DNA of 32,183 nt from an uncultured Faecalibacterium sp. (GCA_900551435.1 URVW01000022.1:1-32183), one strand, 5' to 3'. Numbered from the stretch's first letter, positions 7,695 through 16,051 are shown. Made by a program: numbers and translations. Notes: generated by a model not told the origin, from the letters alone.

Positions 7695-8774
7695 ATGAAT
7701 GATCTGAAAATGAACCGTCTGCCGGTTCCCACTTGGAACCAGTGCGGCGTCAACAGCGCTCCCAAAGCGGCGGCGCTGCCGGAGATTTCCGGAAACGACT
7801 GGGGCGAAGTGAACATTGCGTTCACCCTGCCCGCCGGGGTCGGTGAGGCCGAGACGGATTTCGAGACGTTTTCCGAGAGCGGCATGGGCGCGGAAACGGA
7901 CACCTATCTGCTGGAAAATGCAACGGTCCGCCACGCGCTGACCGTCGCGGAGGGCGTTGAAGTCGCAGAACCCGCTCTGTTCGAGGTCACACTGGACGCC
8001 GCCCATCCCAACGCACTGAGCGTGCTTTCTGTGGATGCCAAGCCAAACAGCCGTCTGACCGTAGTGCAGGTCCTGCGGGGCGATGCCGAAAACGGAGCCG
8101 CCGCTTCCCTCACCCGCATCCGGGCCGCTGAAAACGCTCATGTCCAGCTGGTGCAGGTCCAGCTTCTGGGCGGCCACGCCCGCCACTGGAACGCTGTCGC
8201 CATCGAAGAGGGCAAAAACGCCAAGGTCGATCAGGTCCGCATCGAACTGGGCGGTCTACTGTCGGCGTGCGGCACAAAGGCCCAGCTGTCGGCTTCCAAG
8301 AGCGAGTATGACCTTGACGCCGTCTATTTCGGCGGCGGTCATGCCGTTCTGGATTACAATGATGTTTCGGTCCACACCGCCAAAGACACCCTGTGCGAGA
8401 TGCACACCGCCGGTGTTCTGACTGGGGACGCAGACAAAATCCTGCGCGGGACCATTGATTTCCGCCGGGGAGCCAAGCGCGGCGTCGGCCACGAGAGCGA
8501 GGATGTGCTGCTGTTCAGCCCCACCGCCCGCAACCGCACGGCCCCGCTCATCCTCTGCGGCGAAGAGGAAGTGGAGGGCCAGCACGCGGCTTCCATCGGC
8601 CGTCTGGACGAAGAAAAGCTCTACTATCTCCGCTCCCGCGGCCTGACCAAAGAACAGGCCCGCCGCCTGATGGTGGACGCCCGGTTCGCACCGGCCATTG
8701 AAAAGATCCCGCTCGACGCCCTGAAAGACGAAGTGCGCGCGGAAGCAGCAAGGAGGCTCGACCATGCAGAATAA
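7695..8774 (+). CDS. sufD: Fe-S cluster assembly protein SufD
   Basis: Paralogue of SufB that completes the SufBC2D scaffold. The 359-residue protein is more divergent and shorter than E. coli SufD (about 420), with loss mainly at the N terminus. The C-terminal half is clear: YFGGGHAVLDYNDVSVHTAKDT, GTIDFRRGAKRGVGHESEDVLLFSPTA split motifs, and QHAASIGRLDEEKLYYLRSRGL with the conserved histidine. The usual cysteine before that histidine is replaced in EGQHAAS. GGAGG lies 4 bases before the ATG, with a second GGAGG a little upstream. The 3' end overlaps sufS by 11 bases. Confidence 0.93.
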   Translation: MNDLKMNRLPVPTWNQCGVNSAPKAAALPEISGNDWGEVNIAFTLPAGVGEAETDFETFSESGMGAETDTYLLENATVRHALTVAEGVEVAEPALFEVTLDAAHPNALSVLSVDAKPNSRLTVVQVLRGDAENGAAASLTRIRAAENAHVQLVQVQLLGGHARHWNAVAIEEGKNAKVDQVRIELGGLLSACGTKAQLSASKSEYDLDAVYFGGGHAVLDYNDVSVHTAKDTLCEMHTAGVLTGDADKILRGTIDFRRGAKRGVGHESEDVLLFSPTARNRTAPLILCGEEEVEGQHAASIGRLDEEKLYYLRSRGLTKEQARRLMVDARFAPAIEKIPLDALKDEVRAEAARRLDHAE

Positions 8775-9984
8775 TCCGTGGCTCAAAGATTTTCCCATCC
8801 TTGCCGCTGACGAAAACGGCACGCGGCTGGTCTATCTGGACAGCGCCGCCACCACCCAGCACCCCCAGCAGGTGCTGGACGCCGTCGTGAACTACTACAC
8901 TCACGACAATGCCAACCCCCACCGCGGCGTGTACGACCTCGCCATGCGGGCGACCGACGCCCACGAGGGCGCACGCCATCGGGTGGCGCAGTTCTTCCAC
9001 GCCGACGATGACGAGATCGTGTTCACACAGAACACCACCGAATCCCTGAACCTTGTCGCCTACAGCTACGGGATTCATTTCCTGCACGAGGGCGACGAAA
9101 TTGCCCTCTCGGTAGCCGAGCACCACTCCAACCTCGTGCCGTGGCAGCGGGTCGCTGAAGCCACCGGCGCAAAGCTGGTCTATCTGTACCCCGGCCCCGA
9201 CGGCCATCTGACCACCGAGGAGCTGGACCGCAAGATCACCGCAAAAACCAAGCTGGTCGCCATCGCGATGGTTTCCAACGTGCTGGGTCTGCGCGCGCCG
9301 GTCGAAGAGATCGTTGCGCGGGCACATGCCGTCGGCGCTGTCGTCGTGCTGGACTGTGCCCAGAGCGCACCGCATATGCCGGTGGATGTCAAGGCGCTGG
9401 ACGTCGATTTTGCGGCCTGTTCCGCCCACAAGCTCTATGCTCCCATGGGCATGGGCGCGCTCTACGCCCGCAAGGAGCTTCTGGAAAAAATGCCGCCCTT
9501 TCTCAGCGGCGGCGACATGATCAACGCCGTCCACGAGCACACCGCAACGTGGGCCGAAGGTCCCCGCAAGTTTGAGGCCGGGACCCGGAACGTTGGCGGC
9601 GAGGTCGGCTTTGCGGCCGCGCTGGACTACATGGACCACATCGGCTGGGACGCCATGATGGCCCACGAGCACGCCCTTCTAGACCAGATGCTCAAGGGCA
9701 TGGCCGCGATGCCGTGGCTGACCGTTTACGGCGACCCCACCGCCGCCAAGCGCTATGGCGTCGTTTCCTTCAATGTGCAGGACGTTCACCCGCACGATGT
9801 TGCCACCATCCTTGATGCGGGCGGCGTCGCCATCCGGGCAGGGCATCACTGTGCCCAGCCGCTGATGGACTATCTGGGCATCGGCTCCTGCTGCCGTGCC
9901 AGCATCGCCCTCTACAACACGCCGGAGGACATCGACGCGCTGCTGAACAATCTTGAAAATGTGCGAAAGGTGATGGGTCTATGA
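8764..9984 (+). CDS. sufS: Cysteine desulfurase SufS
   Basis: Pyridoxal-phosphate enzyme that takes sulfur from cysteine, releasing alanine, and passes persulfide to SufU for cluster assembly. The 406-residue protein is of family length. It has the cofactor lysine Lys223 in CSAHKLYAPMG, the cofactor-stacking histidine in AEHHSNLVPW, RAGHHCAQPLM (359-368), and the catalytic cysteine just before RAS in SCCRASIALYN (Cys377, with Cys376 beside it). The group II active-site loop and the adjacent sufU identify it as SufS rather than IscS or NifS. AAGGAGG precedes the ATG, and the stop overlaps the sufU ATG by four bases. Confidence 0.97.
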   Translation: MQNNPWLKDFPILAADENGTRLVYLDSAATTQHPQQVLDAVVNYYTHDNANPHRGVYDLAMRATDAHEGARHRVAQFFHADDDEIVFTQNTTESLNLVAYSYGIHFLHEGDEIALSVAEHHSNLVPWQRVAEATGAKLVYLYPGPDGHLTTEELDRKITAKTKLVAIAMVSNVLGLRAPVEEIVARAHAVGAVVVLDCAQSAPHMPVDVKALDVDFAACSAHKLYAPMGMGALYARKELLEKMPPFLSGGDMINAVHEHTATWAEGPRKFEAGTRNVGGEVGFAAALDYMDHIGWDAMMAHEHALLDQMLKGMAAMPWLTVYGDPTAAKRYGVVSFNVQDVHPHDVATILDAGGVAIRAGHHCAQPLMDYLGIGSCCRASIALYNTPEDIDALLNNLENVRKVMGL

Positions 9985-10424
9985 ACCTGAATGAACTTTA
10001 TACCCAGATCATTACGGAAAACAGCCGCAGCAAGGAGAACCGCCACCCCGTCGAGGGCGCGACCCACAGTCTGGAGGGCGTCAACCCCAGCTGCGGCGAC
10101 GACATCACCCTTCAGCTGCGCGTCAAGGATGGGACCATCGAGGATGCCGGCTTCATCGGCACAGGCTGTGCCATTTCTCAGGCGTCGGCTTCGCTGATGA
10201 TCGACCTCGTGAAGGGCCGCACCGTCGAGGATGCTCGCCGCCTGATCGGGCTTTATTTTGACATGATCAAGGGCAAGATCACCCCCGAACAGCTGGATGA
10301 TCTGGAAGATGCCGCCGCCCTGCAGGGCATCGCGCATGTCCCCGCCCGGGTCAAATGTGCTGTTCTGGCGTGGCACACGCTGGAAGAAGCACTGGACGGC
10401 GAGGGCAAAGTCGAAACCAACTAA
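9981..10424 (+). CDS. sufU: Zinc-dependent sulfurtransferase/scaffold SufU
   Basis: Sulfur acceptor from SufS in Gram-positive bacteria. The 147-residue protein carries the zinc-site residues by motif: Cys38 and Asp40 in NPSCGDD, Cys63 in GTGCAIS and Cys126 in ARVKCAVLAW. The insert of about 20 residues between the second and third cysteine regions, which distinguishes SufU from IscU, is present (PEQLDDLEDAAALQGI region). Last gene of the suf operon; a strong terminator follows after 19 bases. Confidence 0.95.
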   Translation: MNLNELYTQIITENSRSKENRHPVEGATHSLEGVNPSCGDDITLQLRVKDGTIEDAGFIGTGCAISQASASLMIDLVKGRTVEDARRLIGLYFDMIKGKITPEQLDDLEDAAALQGIAHVPARVKCAVLAWHTLEEALDGEGKVETN

Positions 10425-10443
10425 CTCCCTTCTTCGGATCAAA

Positions 10444-10490
10444 GAGCGGATGCACCGGGCAAAAGGCGGTGCATCCGCTCTTCTCTTTTT
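10444..10490 (+). terminator. Terminator of the suf operon
   Basis: A perfect 14-base-pair stem (10444-10457 with 10467-10480) and 9-base loop are followed by TTCTCTTTTT. It is placed directly after sufU. Confidence 0.95.
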
Positions 10491-10494
10491 GCGC

Positions 10495-10539
10495 AAAAAA
10501 GCACCGCCCCGCCGGGACGTTCCCAGCAGGGCGGTGTGC
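10495..10539 (-). terminator. Terminator facing the suf terminator
   Basis: Read on the minus strand, an imperfect stem GCAC-A-CCGCCC...GGGCGGTGC (10501-10539) is followed by TTTTTT (10495-10500). It would end transcripts of the MFS transporter remnant to the right. The two terminators stand back to back between convergent units. Confidence 0.8.
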
Positions 10540-10606
10540 ACACCAATTCACCAACAAAAAATCAGTGGCAAGGCAGAGGTTCCTATGGTAGAATGGAGAA
10601 AGGCAC

Positions 10607-11107
10607 TTAGGCTTTTTCGTTCTGCTCCTGCATCGAAGCGGTCAGCTTCTTTGCGGCAAAGACCAGAACAACGGCGACAGCAGCCAGAATGGCCGAGCCG
10701 AGATAACCGGCCACATAGGAACCGGTGCTGTCGTAGAAGCTGGCGCTGATCTTGGGACCGACGAACGCGCCGATGCCGTAGCCAATGAAGATCAGGCCAT
10801 AGTTGCGGTTGTAGAACTTGGAGCCGAACACTGTTTTGACGATGGGCGCGAACACCACCAGCAGACCGCCGAAGGAGAAGCCCACCAGACAGATGCACAC
10901 GATGAAGTACGGCAGACTCTTGGCGACCGTCAGCATACACATCGACAGGCCGTTGAGTACGAGGACCAGCACCAGCGAGTTCCAGCCCTTGAGCTTGTCG
11001 TAGATAAAGCCGAAGCCAATGCGTCCGCACATATTGGCCAGCGTCATGATGCTCACGCACATGGCAGCGGTCATGGCCGACTGGCCGATCTGGTTCTGGG
11101 CGTTTTG
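10607..11107 (-). pseudogene. MFS transporter (OFA-type), C-terminal remnant
   Basis: The open frame begins right after a TGA (11108-11110) and gives about 166 residues that match only the second half of a major facilitator of the oxalate/formate antiporter family: QSAMTAAMCVSIMTLANMCGRIGFGFIYDKL (given here in part) followed by five further hydrophobic segments, ending in a charged tail. Whole family members have about 400-440 residues and 12 helices; here only about six remain. No start codon with a Shine-Dalgarno lies at a sensible place, and a strong terminator sits just upstream, so it is probably silent. Its own 3' end and terminator are intact, which points to a 5' truncation by recombination at about 11110-11130. 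Confidence 0.82.
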
Positions 11108-11130
11108 TCAGGAGAAGCTGGCGTGATAGG

Positions 11131-11169
11131 AAAAAGCAGCGATTTCCCGCAAAGGAAATCGCTGCTTTT
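11131..11169 (-). terminator. Terminator of the ECF/HExxH operon
   Basis: A perfect 16-base-pair stem (11154-11169 with 11132-11147) with the 6-base loop TTTGCG, ending in TTTTT on the minus strand, starts 8 bases after the stop codon of the HExxH gene. Confidence 0.95.
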
Positions 11170-11176
11170 GCTTTTG

Positions 11177-11716
11177 TCATTCTGCGTTTTGGTCGATCCA
11201 AGAATATACCGCTTCGTATCTCTTGCCTGAGATCTCCTGACGCGGCATCCAGAAGCAAAACAATTTCTCCAGCGTTTCAGACCTTCCGTAGAATTTCTTG
11301 GTCTGTTCGTAAGCATACCGATTTGCATCTACTTCATGGGGCTGCCCCAAATACAACTTAATCAAATCTTCTTCGCTGCCTTTTAATTTGCATTTCCGAT
11401 AGGTTCCATCCACTTGTTTGAAACAGGTTCCATCATACTGAATAACATAGTGGATGCTTCTGCGAATTTCTGCGCTGAATTTATCGGGACAGAGATACTG
11501 CGCTGCATGACGCAGTTCATGAAACAGAAAAAATGCTTTTTCTTCGTCTGCTGCCTTCTTCAAACGTTCTGCATTGAGAAAAACTGTTTTGCAAACGGGA
11601 TCAAAGGTCCCGTTTGCCGTTTCATAGCCCGCTGGCATCTCAAAAGACAACTGCAAGGCAAGCCCTGTCTCTTTGCAATAGGCATCAAAATATTTTTTAT
11701 ATTCAAATTCAGGCAT
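11177..11716 (-). CDS. HExxH-motif putative metallopeptidase, unrecognised
   Basis: I do not recognise the family. The 179-residue protein has no signal peptide or membrane helix. It has a zincin-type motif FHELRHAAQ (His66, Glu67, His70) and, about 58 residues later, PHEVDANRYAYEQ, whose Glu128 could be a third metal ligand, as in ImmA/IrrE-like and other small gluzincins. Cysteines are scattered (14, 42, 76, 98, 109, 154). The stretch is visibly richer in A and T than its neighbours, which suggests later acquisition. It begins 2 bases after the ecfT stop (TAA AA ATG) with no clear Shine-Dalgarno, so translation may depend on ribosomes arriving from ecfT. It could be a housekeeping protease-like protein or an immunity/anti-repressor type enzyme. 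Confidence 0.75.
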   Translation of the reverse strand: MPEFEYKKYFDAYCKETGLALQLSFEMPAGYETANGTFDPVCKTVFLNAERLKKAADEEKAFFLFHELRHAAQYLCPDKFSAEIRRSIHYVIQYDGTCFKQVDGTYRKCKLKGSEEDLIKLYLGQPHEVDANRYAYEQTKKFYGRSETLEKLFCFWMPRQEISGKRYEAVYSWIDQNAE

Positions 11717-11718
11717 TT

Positions 11719-12552
11719 TTATTTCACAAACGGATTATAGAACCTTCCAAACCGGATGGTCACAGTCAAACTGACCGCCAGCAGCACCATGCCTACGCCC
11801 AGCGCGATGAAATCGCGGCGGACAAACGGCCGCTGGGTATACCAAGTGCGCTTGCTCTTTTTGCCAAAGCCACGCAGTTCCATCGCGTTGGAAATCGTAT
11901 CAATGCGGTTCAGGCTGGTCAGGATGAGCGGAAGCAGGATGTTGACGGAGTTCTTCATCCGCTTGAAGAAAGGTTCTTTTTTGCCCAGCTCCACGCCGCG
12001 GGCCTGCTGTGCCTGACTGATGCTGTGGTAATCGCGCTGGATGTCCGGGATGTATCGCAGGGCGATGGCCACCGAGTACCCCACCTTGTACGAGATGCCG
12101 ATACTGTTCAGGCTGGCGGCAAACTCGCTGGGGTCCGTCGCCGAGATGAATAAAATCGCCACGGGCAGGGCCACAAAGTACTTCAGCGAGATGTTGAACA
12201 TATAAAACAGCTGTTCCTTCGTCAGATCGTACCGCCAGAACAGATGGCACAGCACCGTCCGGGTCCCGTAAAGGGTCGTGCCCTGATCGGGGTCGAAGAG
12301 GAAGATGAACAGATTGTTCAGCAAAAGGAACACCAACATGAACACGAGCATGAACCGTACTTCGCGGAACGAAATTTTACTCAGCTTGAACGCCGCCAAG
12401 CTGACCGCCAGCAGCACCAACAGCACCCATGTGTTGTAGGTGATCATGCTGGCAAAGGTGAACAGCAGGAAAAACGCCAGCTTGGTCGTGCCGGTCAGCT
12501 TGTGGATAACGCTTTCGCGCGGGAGATAATTCAGAACGGTCTTAGCAGCCAT
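11719..12552 (-). CDS. ecfT: ECF transporter transmembrane subunit EcfT
   Basis: Integral membrane coupling subunit of an energy-coupling factor importer. The 277-residue protein has about five to six hydrophobic segments, and the two coupling-helix motifs AQQARGVEL and AMELRGFG (Ala-Arg-Gly and Leu-Arg-Gly type) that dock into the ATPases. The ATG at 12552 lies 9 bases after GGGAGG and overlaps the ATPase stop by 11 bases; a GTG two codons upstream is less likely. Together with the fused ATPase and the S protein it makes a dedicated three-gene (group I) ECF system. Confidence 0.92.
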   Translation of the reverse strand: MAAKTVLNYLPRESVIHKLTGTTKLAFFLLFTFASMITYNTWVLLVLLAVSLAAFKLSKISFREVRFMLVFMLVFLLLNNLFIFLFDPDQGTTLYGTRTVLCHLFWRYDLTKEQLFYMFNISLKYFVALPVAILFISATDPSEFAASLNSIGISYKVGYSVAIALRYIPDIQRDYHSISQAQQARGVELGKKEPFFKRMKNSVNILLPLILTSLNRIDTISNAMELRGFGKKSKRTWYTQRPFVRRDFIALGVGMVLLAVSLTVTIRFGRFYNPFVK

Positions 12553-14266
12553 CTTCACGCACCTCCCTGTCCTGATCGATGAAGCGTTCTACAAATTCCT
12601 GCGCAGGTTCGACGCCGCAGCGGTTCGCCAGCGTATACAGGCTCGTTTCCTTCAACGCTGCCCGCTCAATGAGCGCCGGGTCGCACAAAACCGCCGCCGC
12701 GCTCCGATCTGCGATCAGCTCGCCGTCGCAGAACACCAGCGCCCGCTTGGTATACTCCAGCATCAGGTGCATGTCGTGGGTGATCATCACGACCGTCACG
12801 CCCTGTGCATTCAGCCCCCGCAGGAACTCCATAATATCGGTATAGTGCCGGAAATCCTGTCCGGCGGTCGGCTCGTCCAGCAAGATCAGCTCGGGGTCCA
12901 GCACCAGCACGCTGGCAATGGTCACCCGCTTTTTCTGGCCGAAGCTCAGCGCCGACACCGGCCAATTCCGGAACGGATACAGACCGCAGACCTTCAGCGT
13001 CTGCTCGACCTTTTCCCGAATTTGTGCTTCGGTCAGCCCCGAGCGCTGCAAGCCCAGCGCCACCTCGTCGAAGATCATCGTTTTGGAGATCATCTGGTTG
13101 GGGTTCTGCATCACATAGCCGATGTGCTGGGCGCGGTGACGGATATTCTCGTTGGCAAGCGATTTTCCATTCAGGAAAATTTCGCCCTCGTCCGGCGTCT
13201 CGAAGCCGCAGATGAGCTTGGACAGCGTAGATTTTCCCGCACCGTTCCGGCCCACGATGCTGACCATCTCCCCTTTTCCGATGGAAAAGCTGACATGCTT
13301 CAGGGTCGGCTGTCCCTTCTGGTAACCAAAGCTCAGGTCTTTCACTTCCAGCAGCGGTTCCGGCGCGGCAGTCTGCTTGGGCTGAGGACGGGCCGTGAAC
13401 CAGCGCTGCACAGCGGCGGTGTCGGCATCGTTCAGCACCAGCTTGTCCACATGCGAGGGCTGCTTTTCCGGCGTGATCTCCACACCCGCATAGCGCAGAG
13501 CCGTCAGGTAGAGCGGCTCCCGGATGCCGTTTTCGGTCAGCAGCTGGGTCGCCAGCAGTTCGTCTGGGCGCAGATCCGCCAAAATCGTCCCCTCGTTGAC
13601 CAGCACGATGCGGTCCACGCTCCGCCAGAGCACGTCCTCAAGGCGGTGCTCGATGATCAGAACGGTCGTATCCGTTTTTTGCTGGATCTCATCGATCAGC
13701 TCAATGGCCTGTTTGCCGGTGGCCGGGTCCAGATTCGCCAGCGGCTCGTCGAAGAGCAAGATCTTCACCTGATCGACCATCACGCCCGCAAGGCTGACCC
13801 GCTGCTTCTGCCCGCCGGAAAGCTCATGCGGCGCATAGCCCAAGTGGTTCTCGATGCCCACCAGCTCAGCGGCATGGCGGGTGATGGCCTTCATCTCGTC
13901 CTGCGGCATACAGCTGTTTTCCAGCGCGAAGGCGATATCCTCGCCGACCGTCAGCCCGATAAACTGGCCGTCCGGGTCCTGCAGGACCGTGCCCACATGC
14001 GCCGACAGCTCAAAAATACTGCTGTGCGGGGCGTCCACACCGTCCACTGTCAGCGTGCCGGTGCACTCGCCCGGGTTCGAGAAGGGGTTCAGGCCGTTGA
14101 TGCACCCGGCCAGCGTGCTTTTTCCGCTGCCGGACGGCCCCGCAATGAGCACCCGCTCCCCGGGGTAGATGTCCAAGTTGATGCCGGTCAGGGTCGGGCG
14201 CTTCTGGGCGCGATACTGGAAGGAAAAATTCTGGAACGAGATAATGGGATCGTTACGTTCTGCCAT
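12542..14266 (-). CDS. Fused ECF transporter ATPase (EcfA1-EcfA2 in one chain)
   Basis: Double ABC ATPase that powers the ECF importer. In 574 residues there are two nucleotide-binding domains: Walker A GPSGSGKST (43-51), signature LSGGQKQR (149-156), Walker B LLFDEP (170-175); then Walker A GRNGAGKST (339-347), signature LSFGQKKR (440-447, with Phe for Gly) and Walker B ILLDEP (461-466). The linker (about 235-300) corresponds in place to the DUF3744 region known from fused ECF ATPases of lactic-acid bacteria that pair with UPF0397-type S proteins. The degenerate second signature hints at unequal ATP sites. GAGG precedes the ATG by 10 bases. Confidence 0.93.
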   Translation of the reverse strand: MAERNDPIISFQNFSFQYRAQKRPTLTGINLDIYPGERVLIAGPSGSGKSTLAGCINGLNPFSNPGECTGTLTVDGVDAPHSSIFELSAHVGTVLQDPDGQFIGLTVGEDIAFALENSCMPQDEMKAITRHAAELVGIENHLGYAPHELSGGQKQRVSLAGVMVDQVKILLFDEPLANLDPATGKQAIELIDEIQQKTDTTVLIIEHRLEDVLWRSVDRIVLVNEGTILADLRPDELLATQLLTENGIREPLYLTALRYAGVEITPEKQPSHVDKLVLNDADTAAVQRWFTARPQPKQTAAPEPLLEVKDLSFGYQKGQPTLKHVSFSIGKGEMVSIVGRNGAGKSTLSKLICGFETPDEGEIFLNGKSLANENIRHRAQHIGYVMQNPNQMISKTMIFDEVALGLQRSGLTEAQIREKVEQTLKVCGLYPFRNWPVSALSFGQKKRVTIASVLVLDPELILLDEPTAGQDFRHYTDIMEFLRGLNAQGVTVVMITHDMHLMLEYTKRALVFCDGELIADRSAAAVLCDPALIERAALKETSLYTLANRCGVEPAQEFVERFIDQDREVREDGC

Positions 14267-14290
14267 GGATACGTTACCTCAGCTGTTCAA

Positions 14291-14332
14291 AGAAAAAGCC
14301 CTTCCACCAGCCGGACGGCAGATGGAAAGGCC
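14291..14332 (-). terminator. Intra-operon terminator/attenuator between the S gene and the ECF ATPase
   Basis: On the minus strand a ten-pair stem (14323-14332 with 14297-14306, two wobbles) with a 16-base loop is followed by TTTTTCTTT. It starts 18 bases after the S-component stop and ends about 25 bases before the ATPase ATG. No new promoter is visible after it, so it probably terminates only part of the transcripts. Confidence 0.75.
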
Positions 14333-14349
14333 GCGGGTTCCATTCAGGA

Positions 14350-14904
14350 TCATTCCTGATCGAGAGAGCCTTTCTTCGCGATGGTCTTGGTGTAAGCCAG
14401 CACCAGCAGACCGCCCACCACCACAGCGGTGATGATGTTGGAGATGGCTGCAAATGCGCCCTGTGCAAAGACCTTCTTGGCCGGCTCGGCGTAGATCAGG
14501 ATGTCGAGCACGGGAGCCACGACGATCCAAGCCGCCAGATGGGCCACGATGTTGGCCGCCGTAAAGGCTGCCATCTGCTTTTTGCCGAACTCACCTTCCT
14601 GCAGGTCCAGCTTCTTGGCGAACAGGCCGACCACAACGCCCACGAAGGCCGATGCGATGACCCAGCTCCACCACGGACTGCCGCCCCAAGACAGGTCGAT
14701 CAGGGTATGGCCGATGAAACCGATCAGACCGCCGGCGACCGGGCCGTACATCGCGGCCAGCAGAGCCAGAACGGCATACTGCAAGCTGATGTTGGTGTTG
14801 GGCACGGGGCTGGGGATGGCCACAAAGCGGCCCAGAACAAAGAACAGGGCTGCGCCGATGCCGACTGCAACCACTGTCTTGATGCTGTTGTTGTTATTCT
14901 TCAT
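14350..14904 (-). CDS. ECF transporter S component, UPF0397 type
   Basis: Substrate-binding membrane subunit of the ECF importer. The start is placed at the ATG with AGAGGAG 9 bases upstream, giving 184 residues, in line with S proteins. It opens with SIKTVVAVGIGAALFFVLGRF and has PNTNISLQYAVLALLAA, YGPVAGGLIGFIGH and SPWWSWVIASAFVG, which I recognise as the UPF0397 family, with about six membrane helices. Databases often label this family a riboflavin-type S component, but the substrate is not shown by the sequence. No riboswitch is evident in the 60-base leader. First gene of the ECF operon. Confidence 0.88.
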   Translation of the reverse strand: MKNNNNSIKTVVAVGIGAALFFVLGRFVAIPSPVPNTNISLQYAVLALLAAMYGPVAGGLIGFIGHTLIDLSWGGSPWWSWVIASAFVGVVVGLFAKKLDLQEGEFGKKQMAAFTAANIVAHLAAWIVVAPVLDILIYAEPAKKVFAQGAFAAISNIITAVVVGGLLVLAYTKTIAKKGSLDQE

Positions 14905-14961
14905 ATTCTTTCGCTCCTCTGTTTTGTCCGCTGAACGCGGAGGGTTTTTCAAGGCACTGTA

Positions 14962-14990
14962 AGTATAGACGACCCCCGAAGCCTTGTCAA
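14962..14990 (-). promoter_or_regulatory. Promoter of the ECF operon
   Basis: On the minus strand TTGACA (14985-14990) and TATACT (14962-14967) are separated by 17 bases. The predicted transcript starts about 50 bases before the S-component ATG, leaving no room for a known vitamin riboswitch. Confidence 0.9.
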
Positions 14991-15036
14991 TGGACAATCG
15001 CCCCTGTTTGCAGAAAAAGCGCAATTTTCCGCTGTT

Positions 15037-16026
15037 TCAGCTTGATTTTGAGGGTTCCGGGACCAATTTGCAGACCAGCTTCACCATGATGGGCGTCAGC
15101 GGGAGCCACACCAGCGTGCAGACCAGATTGAACAGCGTGTGGGCGTTGGCGATCTGCCGCGCGATGACCTCCAGCTCCGGTCCTTGGGGCGAGAGCCGCT
15201 CCACGGCCTCGGTCAGCCACGGCAGGATGCACAGGCAGACCACGCTCCCCGACAGATTAAAACAGCAATGCGCGGCAGCAGTCCGCTTGGCGTCCCGGGA
15301 CTGCCCCACCGCCGCCAAAACTGCCGTGATGGTCGTCCCGATGTTGTCCCCCAGCAGGACCGGAAGCGCCCCCGCCAGACCGAGAACGCTGTGGATACCG
15401 TCTGGGCCGACCTGCTGAGCCGTCCGCTGCAAGACGGCAATGGTCGCCGAACTGCTTTGGACCACAAGCGTCATCCCGATGCCGAGCAGCAGCCCCAGCA
15501 GCGGGGCATCCCGGACCTGCTCCATCCAGTGCCGAAACACCGGACTTTCGGCCAGCGGTCCCATGGCCCCGGACATGACCTCGATGCCGTCGAACAGCAG
15601 CCCGAACGAAAACACCGCCAGCCCCGTCTGCCGCAGACGTTCCTGCTTGGCGGTGAGAAAAAGTATCGTCCCGGCGAATAAAATTGGAAACACCCAGTCT
15701 GCCAGCCGGAACGCCAGCAGCTGAGCGGTCATGGTCGTGCCCACATTGGCCCCGAACACCACCGCCACCGCCTGTGGAAGCTCCATCAGCCCCGCGCTGA
15801 CGAACCCGATCACCATCACCGTCGTGGCCGAACTGCTTTGCAAAATTGCCGTGACCACCATCCCCGCCAGCGCCCCGGTGAGCGGGTTCCGAGTGACCTC
15901 GCGCAGAAATTTCTTCAGCCCTTCCCCTGCCGCCTGTTGGAGCGCGCGGCTCATATTGTCCATCCCGAACAGAAAAAGCGCCAGCCCTCCCGCCAGACCA
16001 AACAGCGTCCGAATCCCCTCGTTCAT
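15037..16026 (-). CDS. Na/Pi cotransporter family protein (NptA/PF02690 type)
   Basis: Membrane protein of the sodium-dependent phosphate symporter family. The 329-residue protein carries the two inverted family repeats, each with QSSSAT (63-68 and 190-195) and a following GANVGTT or GDNIGTT (92-98, 226-232), plus about eight to nine hydrophobic segments. It is shorter than bacterial homologues of 540-600 residues because the C-terminal cytoplasmic PhoU-like domain is absent. AAGGGG lies 7 bases before the ATG. It is a single gene; no clear promoter was seen between it and the preceding terminator. The substrate could be phosphate or another anion. Confidence 0.9.
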   Translation of the reverse strand: MNEGIRTLFGLAGGLALFLFGMDNMSRALQQAAGEGLKKFLREVTRNPLTGALAGMVVTAILQSSSATTVMVIGFVSAGLMELPQAVAVVFGANVGTTMTAQLLAFRLADWVFPILFAGTILFLTAKQERLRQTGLAVFSFGLLFDGIEVMSGAMGPLAESPVFRHWMEQVRDAPLLGLLLGIGMTLVVQSSSATIAVLQRTAQQVGPDGIHSVLGLAGALPVLLGDNIGTTITAVLAAVGQSRDAKRTAAAHCCFNLSGSVVCLCILPWLTEAVERLSPQGPELEVIARQIANAHTLFNLVCTLVWLPLTPIMVKLVCKLVPEPSKSS

Positions 16027-16051
16027 GTTCTATCCCCTTTCCGGTGCGGAT

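Noticed and set aside
6149..7903. A 584-codon minus-strand open frame opposite sufB and sufD
   Set aside because: Composition is that of an antisense shadow of GC-rich genes; sufB and sufD are certain on the plus strand.
10548..11258. A 236-codon minus frame covering the MFS remnant and the terminator
   Set aside because: It reads the transporter in the wrong frame; the transporter frame 10607-11107 gives the recognisable helices.
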